Source of the DNA: Candidatus Poribacteria bacterium
Lineage (GTDB): Bacteria; Poribacteria; WGA-4E; WGA-3G
Reading direction: 5' to 3'
Assembly: GCA_012267415.1 (NCBI GenBank)
Contig: JAAXGN010000153.1
Span: 1 to 64,000 of the forward strand
DNA length: 64,000 nucleotides
Below are positions 1 through 8,752 of this stretch, in pieces. The notes beneath the pieces are model-generated. The model was not told where the DNA came from. It did no database searches and worked only from the letters and a program-made list of their open reading frames with translations. The number at the start of each line of letters is the position of its first letter. Position 1 is the first letter of the stretch. The position numbers and the translations under genes were made by a program.

Positions 1-27
1 TAAATCCCCCTTATCAAGGGGACTTAA
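1..27. repeat. palindromic hairpin at window edge
   Basis: An imperfect inverted repeat with arms TAAATCCCC and GGGGACTTA around a short loop. It lies just downstream of the broken glycosyltransferase gene, so it may act as a terminator, but palindromes of this style also occur as dispersed repeats. It may extend beyond the window. Confidence 0.45.
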
Positions 28-97
28 GAGAAACTGCGTAAGTCCTGTTAATCTTACGTCAAGTTTTTATTTGACTACGGACAATGAATACGTGCTG

Positions 98-1943
98 TTA
101 CCCAGACAATCCGTCTGTATTGTCTGTAGGTTCAGGTTTAATCACACGATAAATCCACACATAATTCACACCATTTAAACGAATGATATGTTCAAGTTTA
201 CGAGGCACTGTTTGCTCGCGTTTTAGAGCTGCTTTGCGGTAAGTTGTATCCTCTGATATATCCATTGGGGTATGTATAATCTGTCTATCGTATAGATACT
301 CCAAATCGTAATCGAAATTGTGAGTTGACGGATCATATTTGTAGTAGCCTGTTTCACCGATAAAGTAGTGTGCAAAATCTTTGCAGAACCAAGTGTGCCT
401 AACACGAAGCCGTTCAGCATCAGGTTTTGCATTGAGATAGTCTGCTGCCAGATCTAATCCTGCTCCTGTAATAGGTGCTGTCTTTTCTTCAACCCACTTT
501 GCAGATAAAAGAGGATGATAATACGCACGATAATACGGATACAGACGAAGGATTGGTAAAGCTTGCACACTGAAAATAATTACCAGAACAAGATAACTGA
601 TCCACTTTTTTTGTGTAAGTCTTGCAATCTGCATTGCACCTATGGCTGTTAAAAGGCTTATCGTTGGAAGAAAGATAACCATGTAGCGAGATGTTTTTTG
701 AGCGACAAAACTCAATCCGATGATATAGAATACAGCGAATATCAACAACACGACAACAATCCGAAATATCTTTCCTTCTCTTTGCCGTATCTGCCAAGAC
801 CGATACATCGTGAAAGTGATTAATGGGAGTGTCAAAATCCCTGTCCATACAAACCACATTACTGGATAGAAGAGATAACCAGGATTGTAACGACTCACCC
901 CTAAAAATGGGGTTGGTGCTGGATGCGTGCTTGTTATTGCTTTATACATTTTCGCAATAACTACATTGGATGCAAATAAGATCAGAATACCTAAGACGAG
1001 AGAACCACAACCCATTAAGATAATAATTGGTTTTGAGAATGTAAAGTCTGTTTCCTGTGAGAACTTTCTCTAACTCCATAATAAAAGCACGCCGCTTCCA
1101 ACGAAAAGGAACGGTGATAACGGTAGGTTTCCAAATTTAACAGTCCATAGATAAGGCCATACAACACCTACCGTGAGCAGTGTTGATGCTGTCCATAACA
1201 CAACACTCAATAGAAGTTTAGACCAATGAATGCGGCATTGGTAACGGTACCAAATCAGCATAACGGGAAGAAAGAGAATGAATGCCCCCGCATGGCTTTT
1301 TGTCAGACATGCTAACCCGAAACAGATGCCTGATAAAACGAGGTCCCGTCGATGTTTGCGCGTTTCACCTTCCAAATAGCATAGCCATAATAATAATGCT
1401 AAAAATAAGAAAAGCGCTGTCAACACATCTGTGTGTGCGCGACGACTCTCTGAAATTAGAAACGGCTCAATTGCTAAAAACAGCGTACCTATACATGCAA
1501 GCAATCCATTGAACAAGCGATAGAGAAGAATTCCTGCTATCAAAGTAAGCATCCCGCTATAAAAAGACTATTGGAAATCTCACACGAGAAAGCATACTCG
1601 GCGACAAAAACTGATCAGAATGAAACCAACTATTAAAATAACCGGGTTGAGATGTTAACCAGATAGCAAGACTCCCAAGCCAGCACGTTGTCACACCGGG
1701 ATGATATGCCACGTGGGTGTCCTCAAACTCACCATTTTGCAATGCAAAGTAGAAATCACGCGAACGTTGCATCCATAAGTCCTCATCGGTTGCCCAATGC
1801 AATGACAACGAAAAGAGGCGCGGCAAGAAGGTTAATAAAATGAGAAATAAGATAAATATTGTTGTTGCAACGTTTCGTTTTGTTAAACTCAGTGAACCTA
1901 TGCTGCGCATTGTTTTACCAACCTTTTTCTTCTCAGAGTTCAT
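98..1943 (-). pseudogene. broken GT-C (GT39/ArnT-like) membrane glycosyltransferase
   Basis: Three consecutive open segments on the minus strand join into one multi-membrane glycosyltransferase. The N-terminal part (1557-1943) has the first helix and the acidic first-loop motif TDEDLWM, then YHPGVTT. Reading is lost at a run of five T near 1561-1565: with four T it would continue VFYSGMLTLIAG into the middle part. The middle part ends at an in-frame TAG (1070-1072), after which the same frame runs on to 98. The start at 1943 overlaps the upstream gene's stop by 11 bases (translational coupling) and excludes a longer open stretch to 2072. The family transfers sugars from polyprenyl phosphates on the outer face of the inner membrane. 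Two separate lesions suggest a real pseudogene rather than one sequencing error. Confidence 0.75.
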
Positions 1944-3882
1944 CAAAATAAATTTCTTCAACCTTTCCTTGATCAGCAATGAAATAGCGGTGGTCTGGGA
2001 ACTTCTCAGCAAGTTTCTTGTTCTCACTGCCTCTATCTTTGGCATAGATATGCGGTTTTGCAAAAGGGGCATTAAATGGATAATGCACCTGATAGGAACG
2101 AATCCCTTTCACAAAGACTATTGCTTGTAGGATATCGTTTTTGTCAAGATACTTCTGAATCGTCACATCTGTTCCATAGTAATTTTGATAGCGTTTTGCC
2201 GTTGATGGGACATTGAAAAGGAAGGCAAACAGAAAAAGACCGACAAGCGTAAAACAGAGGATATTTCGAGCGTGTGCTTCAGATATAGTCTTCCACCGTG
2301 AAATTATGAATTGCGTACTCAAAGATATCCCTCGGCTTGTTAAAATTATTAATGCTGGTAAACATTCGTACACAAAGCGCGGTCCGAAATCCAATTTATT
2401 GAAAAAATATAAAGAATGACCTATGAGCAATGCCCCTATCCATCCAACCAATACCCATTCCCAGAATGCCTTCCTTCCATACACAAGGAAAAGGCAAGTG
2501 AAGAAAAGAGAAGGCATTGGCCACTCAAACAGATAATAGTTTAGAGCATTGAGATAGCCAAGTATATACTTGATTCCCTGTGTTACCGTGTGGAACTCAT
2601 GGCTCCACGGGTCTTTGTGGAAACCTGGATAATGCAATTTACCGTTTCTTTCAATATATCCCAAAAGAAGTGGGTGTCCAGTCGTAGCATAGTTGTAAGC
2701 GAAGAATACCAGACACGCAGCCAAAATAGGTATTACACCTATAAGGACATGACGCAGCGAGAGCTCTTTCCGCATAACAACTGCGGCTATTCCCATCGGC
2801 ACACAAATCCAAGCTGTTGTGTAGGGACGACACAACAGTGCAATTCCTATACATATTCCACAGACAACCGATGATAGCAGGGGTCGTTTCTTTTTTACCA
2901 TCCACACAAAACTGAGAAATGCTAACGTCACAAAAAAGAGTGTTGAAGTATGTGACGCAAATTCTGAAGACATGAACAGAAAAAAACTACTTGCACATGC
3001 TAATATAGCAGAGAGTTTTGCAATGCTGTCTCCGTAAAGTTCCTTTGCAAGTAGAAAAATGCACACGATTGTAAGGGCTCCAAGAAGTGGGTTCACAAGC
3101 CATGTTATTTTGAAAAGTACACCTAATCCCAGTATGGCAGGATATCCTGGCGGATACATCGTATACCATTTGTTATTGAGGATGACATGTGTTATTCCAA
3201 AAAATTCGGGTTCAGGAGGAAGTGGTGCGGAAAGCGTCCCGTCTGCAAACAGACGTGCTTGAAACATGTATATACAACTGTCAATAAATCCTGGAACACC
3301 ATTATATACCTTCCATGAGATAAAACTGCAAATCAGAATAGCACTAGAAAATATCCCAATTACAAAGAAACGTGGGCGAAGATTGTGTATCCAAAGGAAA
3401 AGTCGGGAGAAAAATCCATTCAGACGAGGAAACTGCATTCCAATCAGACCGCGAAAACATAGGACTACGCCAATACTATTGAGGATCAGCGTATATGAAA
3501 GAAAAAGAAGATTCTCGTAGTTAAAACGGGCATTATCAAATTGTAAATGCAGTGGTAACGCACAGGCAAATAGTAGGATACAAAAAATGGTAAAATGAAG
3601 CAATCTTTGCCGAGAGACGCGGATAATCGGTACTATCAGGAGCAAAGTGCCAAACAGAAGCACACCTGCAATTAGATTTGCGCTCCAGAGTGGAAAAGTG
3701 AAGGACAGATACGGTGCCTCCCGTAAAACCAGAAGTATGTTATTATCAAGATTATCATCAAGAATAACAAGATGATTTTGTACACGATCCCCAATCCAGA
3801 AAAAAAAGACAGTACCAAAAAGATAAGTGCAAATTCGACACCATTGAGGGAAAGTAGCGTGCACATTGTTACCCATTTTCAT
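1933..3882 (-). CDS. GT-C family membrane glycosyltransferase (ArnT/GT39-like)
   Basis: A protein of about 649 residues with roughly a dozen hydrophobic segments. The first periplasmic loop region carries DSCIYMFQARLFADG and the MYPPGYPAILG motif typical of polyprenyl-phosphate-sugar-dependent glycosyltransferases of the PMT/ArnT type. Such enzymes move a sugar from a lipid-linked donor to a lipid, polymer or protein at the periplasmic face; the substrate cannot be read from sequence. AAGG abuts the ATG at 3882, so the ATG at 3876 may be the true start. The stop overlaps the next, broken, glycosyltransferase by 11 bases, so the two formed a coupled pair. Confidence 0.7.
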   Translation of the reverse strand: MKMGNNVHATFPQWCRICTYLFGTVFFFWIGDRVQNHLVILDDNLDNNILLVLREAPYLSFTFPLWSANLIAGVLLFGTLLLIVPIIRVSRQRLLHFTIFCILLFACALPLHLQFDNARFNYENLLFLSYTLILNSIGVVLCFRGLIGMQFPRLNGFFSRLFLWIHNLRPRFFVIGIFSSAILICSFISWKVYNGVPGFIDSCIYMFQARLFADGTLSAPLPPEPEFFGITHVILNNKWYTMYPPGYPAILGLGVLFKITWLVNPLLGALTIVCIFLLAKELYGDSIAKLSAILACASSFFLFMSSEFASHTSTLFFVTLAFLSFVWMVKKKRPLLSSVVCGICIGIALLCRPYTTAWICVPMGIAAVVMRKELSLRHVLIGVIPILAACLVFFAYNYATTGHPLLLGYIERNGKLHYPGFHKDPWSHEFHTVTQGIKYILGYLNALNYYLFEWPMPSLFFTCLFLVYGRKAFWEWVLVGWIGALLIGHSLYFFNKLDFGPRFVYECLPALIILTSRGISLSTQFIISRWKTISEAHARNILCFTLVGLFLFAFLFNVPSTAKRYQNYYGTDVTIQKYLDKNDILQAIVFVKGIRSYQVHYPFNAPFAKPHIYAKDRGSENKKLAEKFPDHRYFIADQGKVEEIYFDEL

Positions 3883-3947
3883 CCTTAAACAGGCGAGATC
3901 GTAGTAGTGCGATTTATCGCACGTAGAGAAATTACGGAATTAAAATA

Positions 3948-4076
3948 TTAATCTTCATTCAAGTGCTCATAAGCAGACCATTGTCGGAAACGACGAGGGC
4001 CCGTTTGATACGGATAATACTTCTTGTGATAAATCCCGCCAAGGTGCTCTTGTAAGCGATACCCAGAGTATCCCAC
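3948..4076 (-). pseudogene. C-terminal remnant of an unidentified gene
   Basis: In the 450-base gap between genes one minus-strand frame reads a protein-like stretch containing RLQEHLGGIYHKKYYPYQ and GPRRFRQWSAYEHLNED before a TAA. An in-frame stop lies directly upstream and no ribosome site is seen, so this looks like the 3' end of a decayed gene. The family was not recognised. The final codons AATGAAGATTAA match the terminus of the MITE-like repeats at 27.2 and 37.9 kb, so a repeat may have supplied the stop. Nothing else is recognisable in 4077-4331. Confidence 0.35.
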
Positions 4077-4331
4077 TCAACACCTCAATTGTTGGTAAGA
4101 TTTATAGTAATTTTCACTTATGAAAATCTTCCGTAAAACGACTTTAATTCCCACATTATATTTCTGTTCTGTTTGTCATTAGATAAGTCTGTCAGACGTA
4201 AACGGGCATACTCGGACTGTCTGTAGAAACGAAAAGCAATGAAGGGCGGCCACATTTCATATCAAGAGATAATCTCCATACGATACACATGTTGTAGATG
4301 ATACACTAAGTTTCCTTTCTCAAAATTAAAC

Positions 4332-5396
4332 TTAGTGAATCCGTTTACGCTGGCCATCATCATAATCAAGTTCAGACTCATTCCAATGAAAGAAGTTAGA
4401 AGGCAATTCAAGATTGAAGTCTATCTCCTTTATCATCATCACAGAACGTTGGTGAATAAATCCATCATTATGGTGAAGTTGCTGCTCTTCACGTTTATAG
4501 GGTATGGTGATGTTTAATGCTTCAACACGTCTGAAATCGCTATATAAGACTATTACACCTAAAAAATGCCTCTTTTCCTCAGGGTTCGATTCGTCATCTA
4601 TATAATAATATTCTGTCCGGAAAACCTCTGGTAAACCATCCTTAAGCCTTACATAACGTTTCCACTTTACTTTTTCTTTGTTATCTTTTTCATTATAATA
4701 CTCGGTAATAACATAAATGGGCATATCGGAACTGTCTTTTGTAAAATGTACCTTGACACTTGTCTCATCAATAATCTCACTCGGAGGAGGTGAATTACTC
4801 GCTAACTCAACCACATTCATAAAAGCATCACTAGGTACTTCTAATTCAAACTCTAGTAAAGCAGCAACACGCTCTTCATTCTGACTAGGTGTTGGGAAGA
4901 GTCCTTTAAAGGATTTAATGCTATTTGAGAAATAATAGTATTGACCACCGCCACCGTAGTGACGGATTGAAGCAAGGGATGGATATTTTTCGAATCGTGA
5001 AATAATCTCTAAACGGTACATGTATTTATCCTGAAATACAAGGTTTCCTTCCACAAAATCAAAAAACCCATTTGAATATTCAAACGCACCATACTTTTTT
5101 TCATCTTCAATATGTCGAATTATTTCCCTTCGAAGTGCTTTTGGATCATCACTTTTCGCAGGTTCCTCACGCAGCTGGCGTTTCAAATCTGCTACAACTT
5201 TACGATGCCCTTCACCTACTTCATCCGGACGCAAAAATTTTTGCCTATAATAGATAAACTTGACCTCTCCATTTTGAATAAGTGTCTTGGAATAGTTCAA
5301 AAGATCAATCAGTGTTTTTGCTTTCATTTGGGCTTCTCCTATTTGGATCCCTAAAAGTGCAAACAGTAAAAAAACTACATAGACAGATAACTTCAT
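4332..5396 (-). CDS. exported protein, possible LolA-like fold
   Basis: I place the start at the internal ATG at 5396: it has AAGGG six bases upstream and begins a signal peptide (MKLSVYVVFLLFALLGIQIG) ending near GEAQ, whereas the longer reading has no signal. The mature part of about 330 residues is charged and rich in Tyr and beta-strand-like segments. The last third alternates strands, with LYSDFRRVEALNITIPYK followed by EIDFNLELPSNFFHW, which resembles the pattern of LolA/LppX-type outer-membrane lipoprotein-sorting proteins. That likeness is weak and is inference. It stands alone between a remnant and a repeat-rich gap. Confidence 0.55.
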   Translation of the reverse strand: MKLSVYVVFLLFALLGIQIGEAQMKAKTLIDLLNYSKTLIQNGEVKFIYYRQKFLRPDEVGEGHRKVVADLKRQLREEPAKSDDPKALRREIIRHIEDEKKYGAFEYSNGFFDFVEGNLVFQDKYMYRLEIISRFEKYPSLASIRHYGGGGQYYYFSNSIKSFKGLFPTPSQNEERVAALLEFELEVPSDAFMNVVELASNSPPPSEIIDETSVKVHFTKDSSDMPIYVITEYYNEKDNKEKVKWKRYVRLKDGLPEVFRTEYYYIDDESNPEEKRHFLGVIVLYSDFRRVEALNITIPYKREEQQLHHNDGFIHQRSVMMIKEIDFNLELPSNFFHWNESELDYDDGQRKRIH

Positions 5397-5955
5397 AAAA
5401 TGCCCTTGATTAAACATAAGTTGGATCTCTCTGTATATTGGTATAACAACCTGTCTATTGAGCCTCAATTCTTGTTATGGTGTGAGATACTTAACAGGTG
5501 TGTAAGAAATACAAGTGTGAAACAAATATCAATGAATTCCAAGTTCTTGATACGAAAGAGCCTTGAGTATCAGTCATGACTATACTGAGGTGTTTGCAAA
5601 AGTAGGTTCGCTGCTCATAACAACTAAGATGCTATGATGAAGAAATTAATTTATCTGCAGCCACGCTTTGGACTGCAGAAATTATAGGAAAGTTACGATT
5701 CTATACATAATACAAAACTCTCTATTACACAATACATAACCCGCATAAAACAAAAGAACTTGAAACTGACAAAATCTGGATAAATCTTGTCAGTTTCTGT
5801 TGAGTAAGATAAGGTTTTCATGTTTCTATGATTTTGCACGATATTTACTCTTCTATATGAGTTACGATATAGAGCAACTTCAGCAGAAAGGCAGGTATAT
5901 AGCAACGAAACCCCACCATAACAAGCTTCAGCGAGAGAAGTGTGTCATCAAACTT

Positions 5956-5990
5956 CTACAAAGTATAATTATACATATTATACTTTGTAG
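5956..5990. repeat. perfect 14-bp inverted repeat
   Basis: The arm CTACAAAGTATAAT and its exact complement are separated by a 7-base loop (tatacat). It is AT-rich and not followed by a T-run, so it is a weak terminator candidate. It abuts the copy of the palindromic repeat at 5988 and may be part of that element. Confidence 0.55.
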
Positions 5991-6085
5991 TGAACATTGA
6001 AAATAATGATACAAAGTCCCTGTAGGAGCGATCTCCAAATTGAGACTTAACGTAGTGATAGTCAGGAATCGGAGTTCCCTCATAT
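5988..6085. repeat. partial copy of ~140-bp palindromic MITE-like repeat
   Basis: The stretch TAGTGAACATTGAAAATAAT followed by GATACAAAGTCCCTGTAGGAG matches, in reverse orientation, the right arm of the element at 36562-36700. The core AATCGGAGTTCCCTC is also shared. The centre has diverged and the right end is less well conserved. Confidence 0.55.
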
Positions 6086-6106
6086 ATCTAAAAGTGTCCC
6101 ATTAAT

Positions 6107-6532
6107 TCAAAAGTCTGTTTTAAAATCGTAGCATTCATTTAAATTGGACTTCTTTTTAGACCAAGTACTTTCATCGTTTTGACAATACCCTCCTTTAAGA
6201 GAAATCCATTGACAGTCAACAGTTCCATATTCAACTGGCTTTATTCTCGTATATATATAACAATACCACGTAACACCCGTTTCAGTAAACTTCTCGCAGC
6301 CCTCAGCTTTCACTAACTTATAATCTGGTTTATTACTTGTGCAAGACTGAATCTGTCTGTCTTTACACTCTGTATAACCCTTTTTGATTACTGCTTCTGG
6401 CTCCTTCCTACCCTTACACTTTTTGTTTTCTTTAATATTAAATGGTTGACTACTAACATTATTCTGATGGAAAACAAAAGGTGTCATTAGCAGAAAAAGA
6501 ATAGTAGTGAGTTTCAAAATCCTAATATACAT
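6107..6532 (-). CDS. small exported cysteine-rich protein
   Basis: The start at 6532 is set by AAGGAG seven bases upstream and by the signal peptide that begins there (MYIRILKLTTILFLLMTPF). The mature chain is about 115 residues with nine cysteines, and strongly basic at first (ENKKCKGRKEPEAVIKKGY). Conserved-looking stretches include TWYCYIY and DCQWISLKGGYC. I do not recognise a family; the even spread of Cys suggests a disulfide-bonded secreted domain. It is the last in a minus-strand series of exported proteins, downstream of the SUMF1-like lipoprotein. Confidence 0.6.
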   Translation of the reverse strand: MYIRILKLTTILFLLMTPFVFHQNNVSSQPFNIKENKKCKGRKEPEAVIKKGYTECKDRQIQSCTSNKPDYKLVKAEGCEKFTETGVTWYCYIYTRIKPVEYGTVDCQWISLKGGYCQNDESTWSKKKSNLNECYDFKTDF

Positions 6533-6648
6533 TAATTTTCTCCTTCTTTTATAAAGAATTGAAATATGAAATAGATTGACACATTCATCACTGTGTAACA
6601 TTTAACTTTATTTAGGCATCTATTCCCTAAATGTAACTTGTTCACATT

Positions 6649-6679
6649 CACCGAGTATCGCTTTAGGCGACTTTCGGTG
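6649..6679 (-). terminator. weak hairpin downstream of the SUMF1-like gene
   Basis: Arms CACCGA and TCGGTG enclose an inner CGC/GCG pair and a TTTAG loop, 60-90 bases past the stop of the SUMF1-like gene. There is no T-run after it on the minus strand, so factor-independent termination is uncertain. Confidence 0.3.
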
Positions 6680-6741
6680 TTAAGTATTAATGAATGTACT
6701 GCAAAGGGTCCTTCAAGTAAGGTAAACATCTAACTGAAACT

Positions 6742-7539
6742 TTATTCGACATCTTTAGCACATCGGAACCCATAAGTAGCAAGTCTATGAAAAGGTTTAT
6801 CATAGTATAGATAATCCGATTCGAAGTGTCTTCGGAGGGACATCCATGCACCACCGCGTAGGATTTTCTGCGGACCGGGTTTGGTACCAGTTGGTTCAAC
6901 CTCCAACCGAAAATCTTTTCCTTCATAAGCATCCGCACACCACTGCCATACATTTCCGACAAGATCGTAAACACCAATAGGACTAACGTTCTTCTCACGG
7001 GTTCCAACAGCGTAGGGAGCTAAACGGGCGCGATAGTCAACTGCTTCAAAATCGAAATCGTTTCCCCAAGGGTAACGTTGTTTTGTATCACCTTGGCAGG
7101 CGAGTGTCCACTCCGCTGCCGTAGGCAGCCTCACACCACGCCAATTTGCATAAGCTTCCGCTTCATACCAACTTACACCAGTGATAGGTAGTGTCTTCCG
7201 ATTAAGATATTCCTCATGATATGTAGATGGCACCCAGAACTCATACTTTTCAAGGAACTTGCGCCCTTCTTCCGACCAATACTTTTTCTTTTTGTAACCC
7301 CCATCTTCAATGAACTTCTTATACTGTTCATAAGTAACTAAATTTTTGTCAATATAGAATGGGGCGATAGTCACTGTTTCCCCAGTACCGAACGGGTCTA
7401 CGGTGCCGCCATCTATCATTATCATCTCAGTTTGTGCCATCTGTTGCTCCTTATTAGAATCATCTTGCCGTGGACCGGGGAGTTCACAAGCCATTATAAT
7501 GCTAAATATCAAAAAAAGTTTCACATGTATACTTCTCAT
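6742..7539 (-). CDS. SUMF1/FGE-sulfatase-domain lipoprotein
   Basis: The N-terminus MRSIHVKLFLIFSIIMAC has a lipobox with the lipid cysteine at residue 18. From about residue 37 the protein follows the formylglycine-generating-enzyme fold: MIMIDGG, PFYIDKNLVTYEQYKKF, PITGVSWYEAEAYANWRG, RLPTAAEWTLAC, YPWGN, GNVWQWCADAY, KILRGGAW and a final TYGFRCA. The two catalytic cysteines that true FGEs carry between the RGGxW and GFRC motifs are absent (SLRRHFESDYLYYDKPF there), so it is unlikely to oxidise sulfatase cysteines. SUMF1-like domains also serve as binding or structural modules. Its ATG overlaps the DUF1573 gene's stop (ATGA), so the two are translationally coupled. Confidence 0.8.
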   Translation of the reverse strand: MRSIHVKLFLIFSIIMACELPGPRQDDSNKEQQMAQTEMIMIDGGTVDPFGTGETVTIAPFYIDKNLVTYEQYKKFIEDGGYKKKKYWSEEGRKFLEKYEFWVPSTYHEEYLNRKTLPITGVSWYEAEAYANWRGVRLPTAAEWTLACQGDTKQRYPWGNDFDFEAVDYRARLAPYAVGTREKNVSPIGVYDLVGNVWQWCADAYEGKDFRLEVEPTGTKPGPQKILRGGAWMSLRRHFESDYLYYDKPFHRLATYGFRCAKDVE

Positions 7540-8558
7540 GGATTTACAGCCTTAACGGGGATAGTTATCTTAGGTACATCCGGATGTGTTGTGGATATAT
7601 AAATTGTCCCCTCAACAAGACCAGAAGATTTGCTGCTAACCTTCGGTGTGATAGTAAGTGTCACTTCATGTGTCGTATGCGGTTTCTGTGAGAGGGATGC
7701 AGCAACTGAAAAGTTTTTGGATGTTATCTTTTTCAAAGCAAAAGGTCGTCTGCCATCTGTCTTGATTTGAACTTTCTTCTGCAGACTTTTTCCTGAGCTG
7801 TCAAGTACACCGAGGAATAAGTTCTGCGGTAACACGACAATACCACCTAACACACGTCCCTGAAATTGAATTGAGATTTCCAATTCCTTAGAATCGGTAC
7901 CAGGGAGTACTTCCTGGGCAAGTGCGGTAATCGTTAGTTTCTCACTATACAATCCTAAATCGTTCATAGTTAACACTGCTTCACATTCTATGCTATCGCC
8001 TTTAGGGATACTTTTCTTAGGTAGCGTAACAACGATGTCTCTATTATTCCCCTTGTATTTGGTTATCTCAACTGCCTTTTTCAAGTTATTCGTAAACTTT
8101 ATCTTTTTAGAGATTGACTTCCCTTTTTCAGATAGTCCTAAATCAATTTTCTTAGGATATTCAACAGGCGACACAATGATACCTGAAACTTCTAACCGTG
8201 TGATTGGTGTAGCAGGATCATCAGTAAAGACGAACACGTTATGATGAAACCTACCTACATCCTGTTCAACAGTGACACGAATTTCACCTTTGTTCCCCGG
8301 TGCTATTTTGTCCGAAGAGGAGTTCGTCGCAACACACCCACAATCCGATTCAATCTTTTGGATATGCAATGGTACGTTGCCTTCGTTAGTAAAAGAAAAT
8401 GTGGTGGTAATTTCCGAACCGATAATAAAAGCGTCAGGGAATTGATACGTTAAGTTTGAAAAAACAATTTTGGGAGCGTGCTCTGAAGAGCAGCAGTAAA
8501 ACATTGGTAAACTAACGAATATTGTCAAATACATTAAGAATTTAGAAAAGTAAGGCAT
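7536..8558 (-). CDS. DUF1573-domain exported lipoprotein
   Basis: A signal sequence (MPYFSKFLMYLTIFVSLPMF) ends at two cysteines, residues 22-23, that could take a lipid, though the lipobox is not canonical. Residues about 35-130 form a DUF1573 immunoglobulin-like domain: FSFTNEGNVPLHIQKIESDC GC, then PGNKGEIRV and FTDDPATPITRLEV. Two further beta-rich Ig-like repeats follow. Proteins of this family are periplasmic or surface-attached and of unknown function. The start has AAAGGA upstream. The stop overlaps the start of the SUMF1-like lipoprotein by four bases, suggesting that they act together on the envelope surface. Confidence 0.8.
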   Translation of the reverse strand: MPYFSKFLMYLTIFVSLPMFYCCSSEHAPKIVFSNLTYQFPDAFIIGSEITTTFSFTNEGNVPLHIQKIESDCGCVATNSSSDKIAPGNKGEIRVTVEQDVGRFHHNVFVFTDDPATPITRLEVSGIIVSPVEYPKKIDLGLSEKGKSISKKIKFTNNLKKAVEITKYKGNNRDIVVTLPKKSIPKGDSIECEAVLTMNDLGLYSEKLTITALAQEVLPGTDSKELEISIQFQGRVLGGIVVLPQNLFLGVLDSSGKSLQKKVQIKTDGRRPFALKKITSKNFSVAASLSQKPHTTHEVTLTITPKVSSKSSGLVEGTIYISTTHPDVPKITIPVKAVNP

Positions 8559-8752
8559 GTATAGATCCTTTATTCAGAAACTCCTGCTTGTTTTGCTAAA
8601 TGTTCTGCAGCATGGTTCTGATTGCTAATTCCTTCCTTCCGAACTACAAAGTCAAATAAATCATGTGGTCCCACAACACAATTACAACGCCAGAAATCAC
8701 GTTCACATGTACTCCCATTAGACAACTTTGGGTGTTAAGATGTAGTCGGTTT

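Larger units (their letters stand above)
5397..6106. other. gene-free repeat-rich gap
   Basis: No convincing gene. It holds a perfect 11-bp stem (GAAACTGACAA, 5762-5772, with 5787-5797), a perfect 14-bp stem (CTACAAAGTATAAT, 5956-5969, with 5977-5990) and, directly after it, a partial copy of the palindromic repeat also found at 36.6 kb. A 70-codon open frame at 5693-5905 shows no protein-like composition. Confidence 0.5.

Noticed and set aside
5693..5905. 70-codon minus-strand open frame in the gap before the Cys-rich gene
   Set aside because: No Shine-Dalgarno sequence, no protein-like composition, and it overlaps a hairpin.
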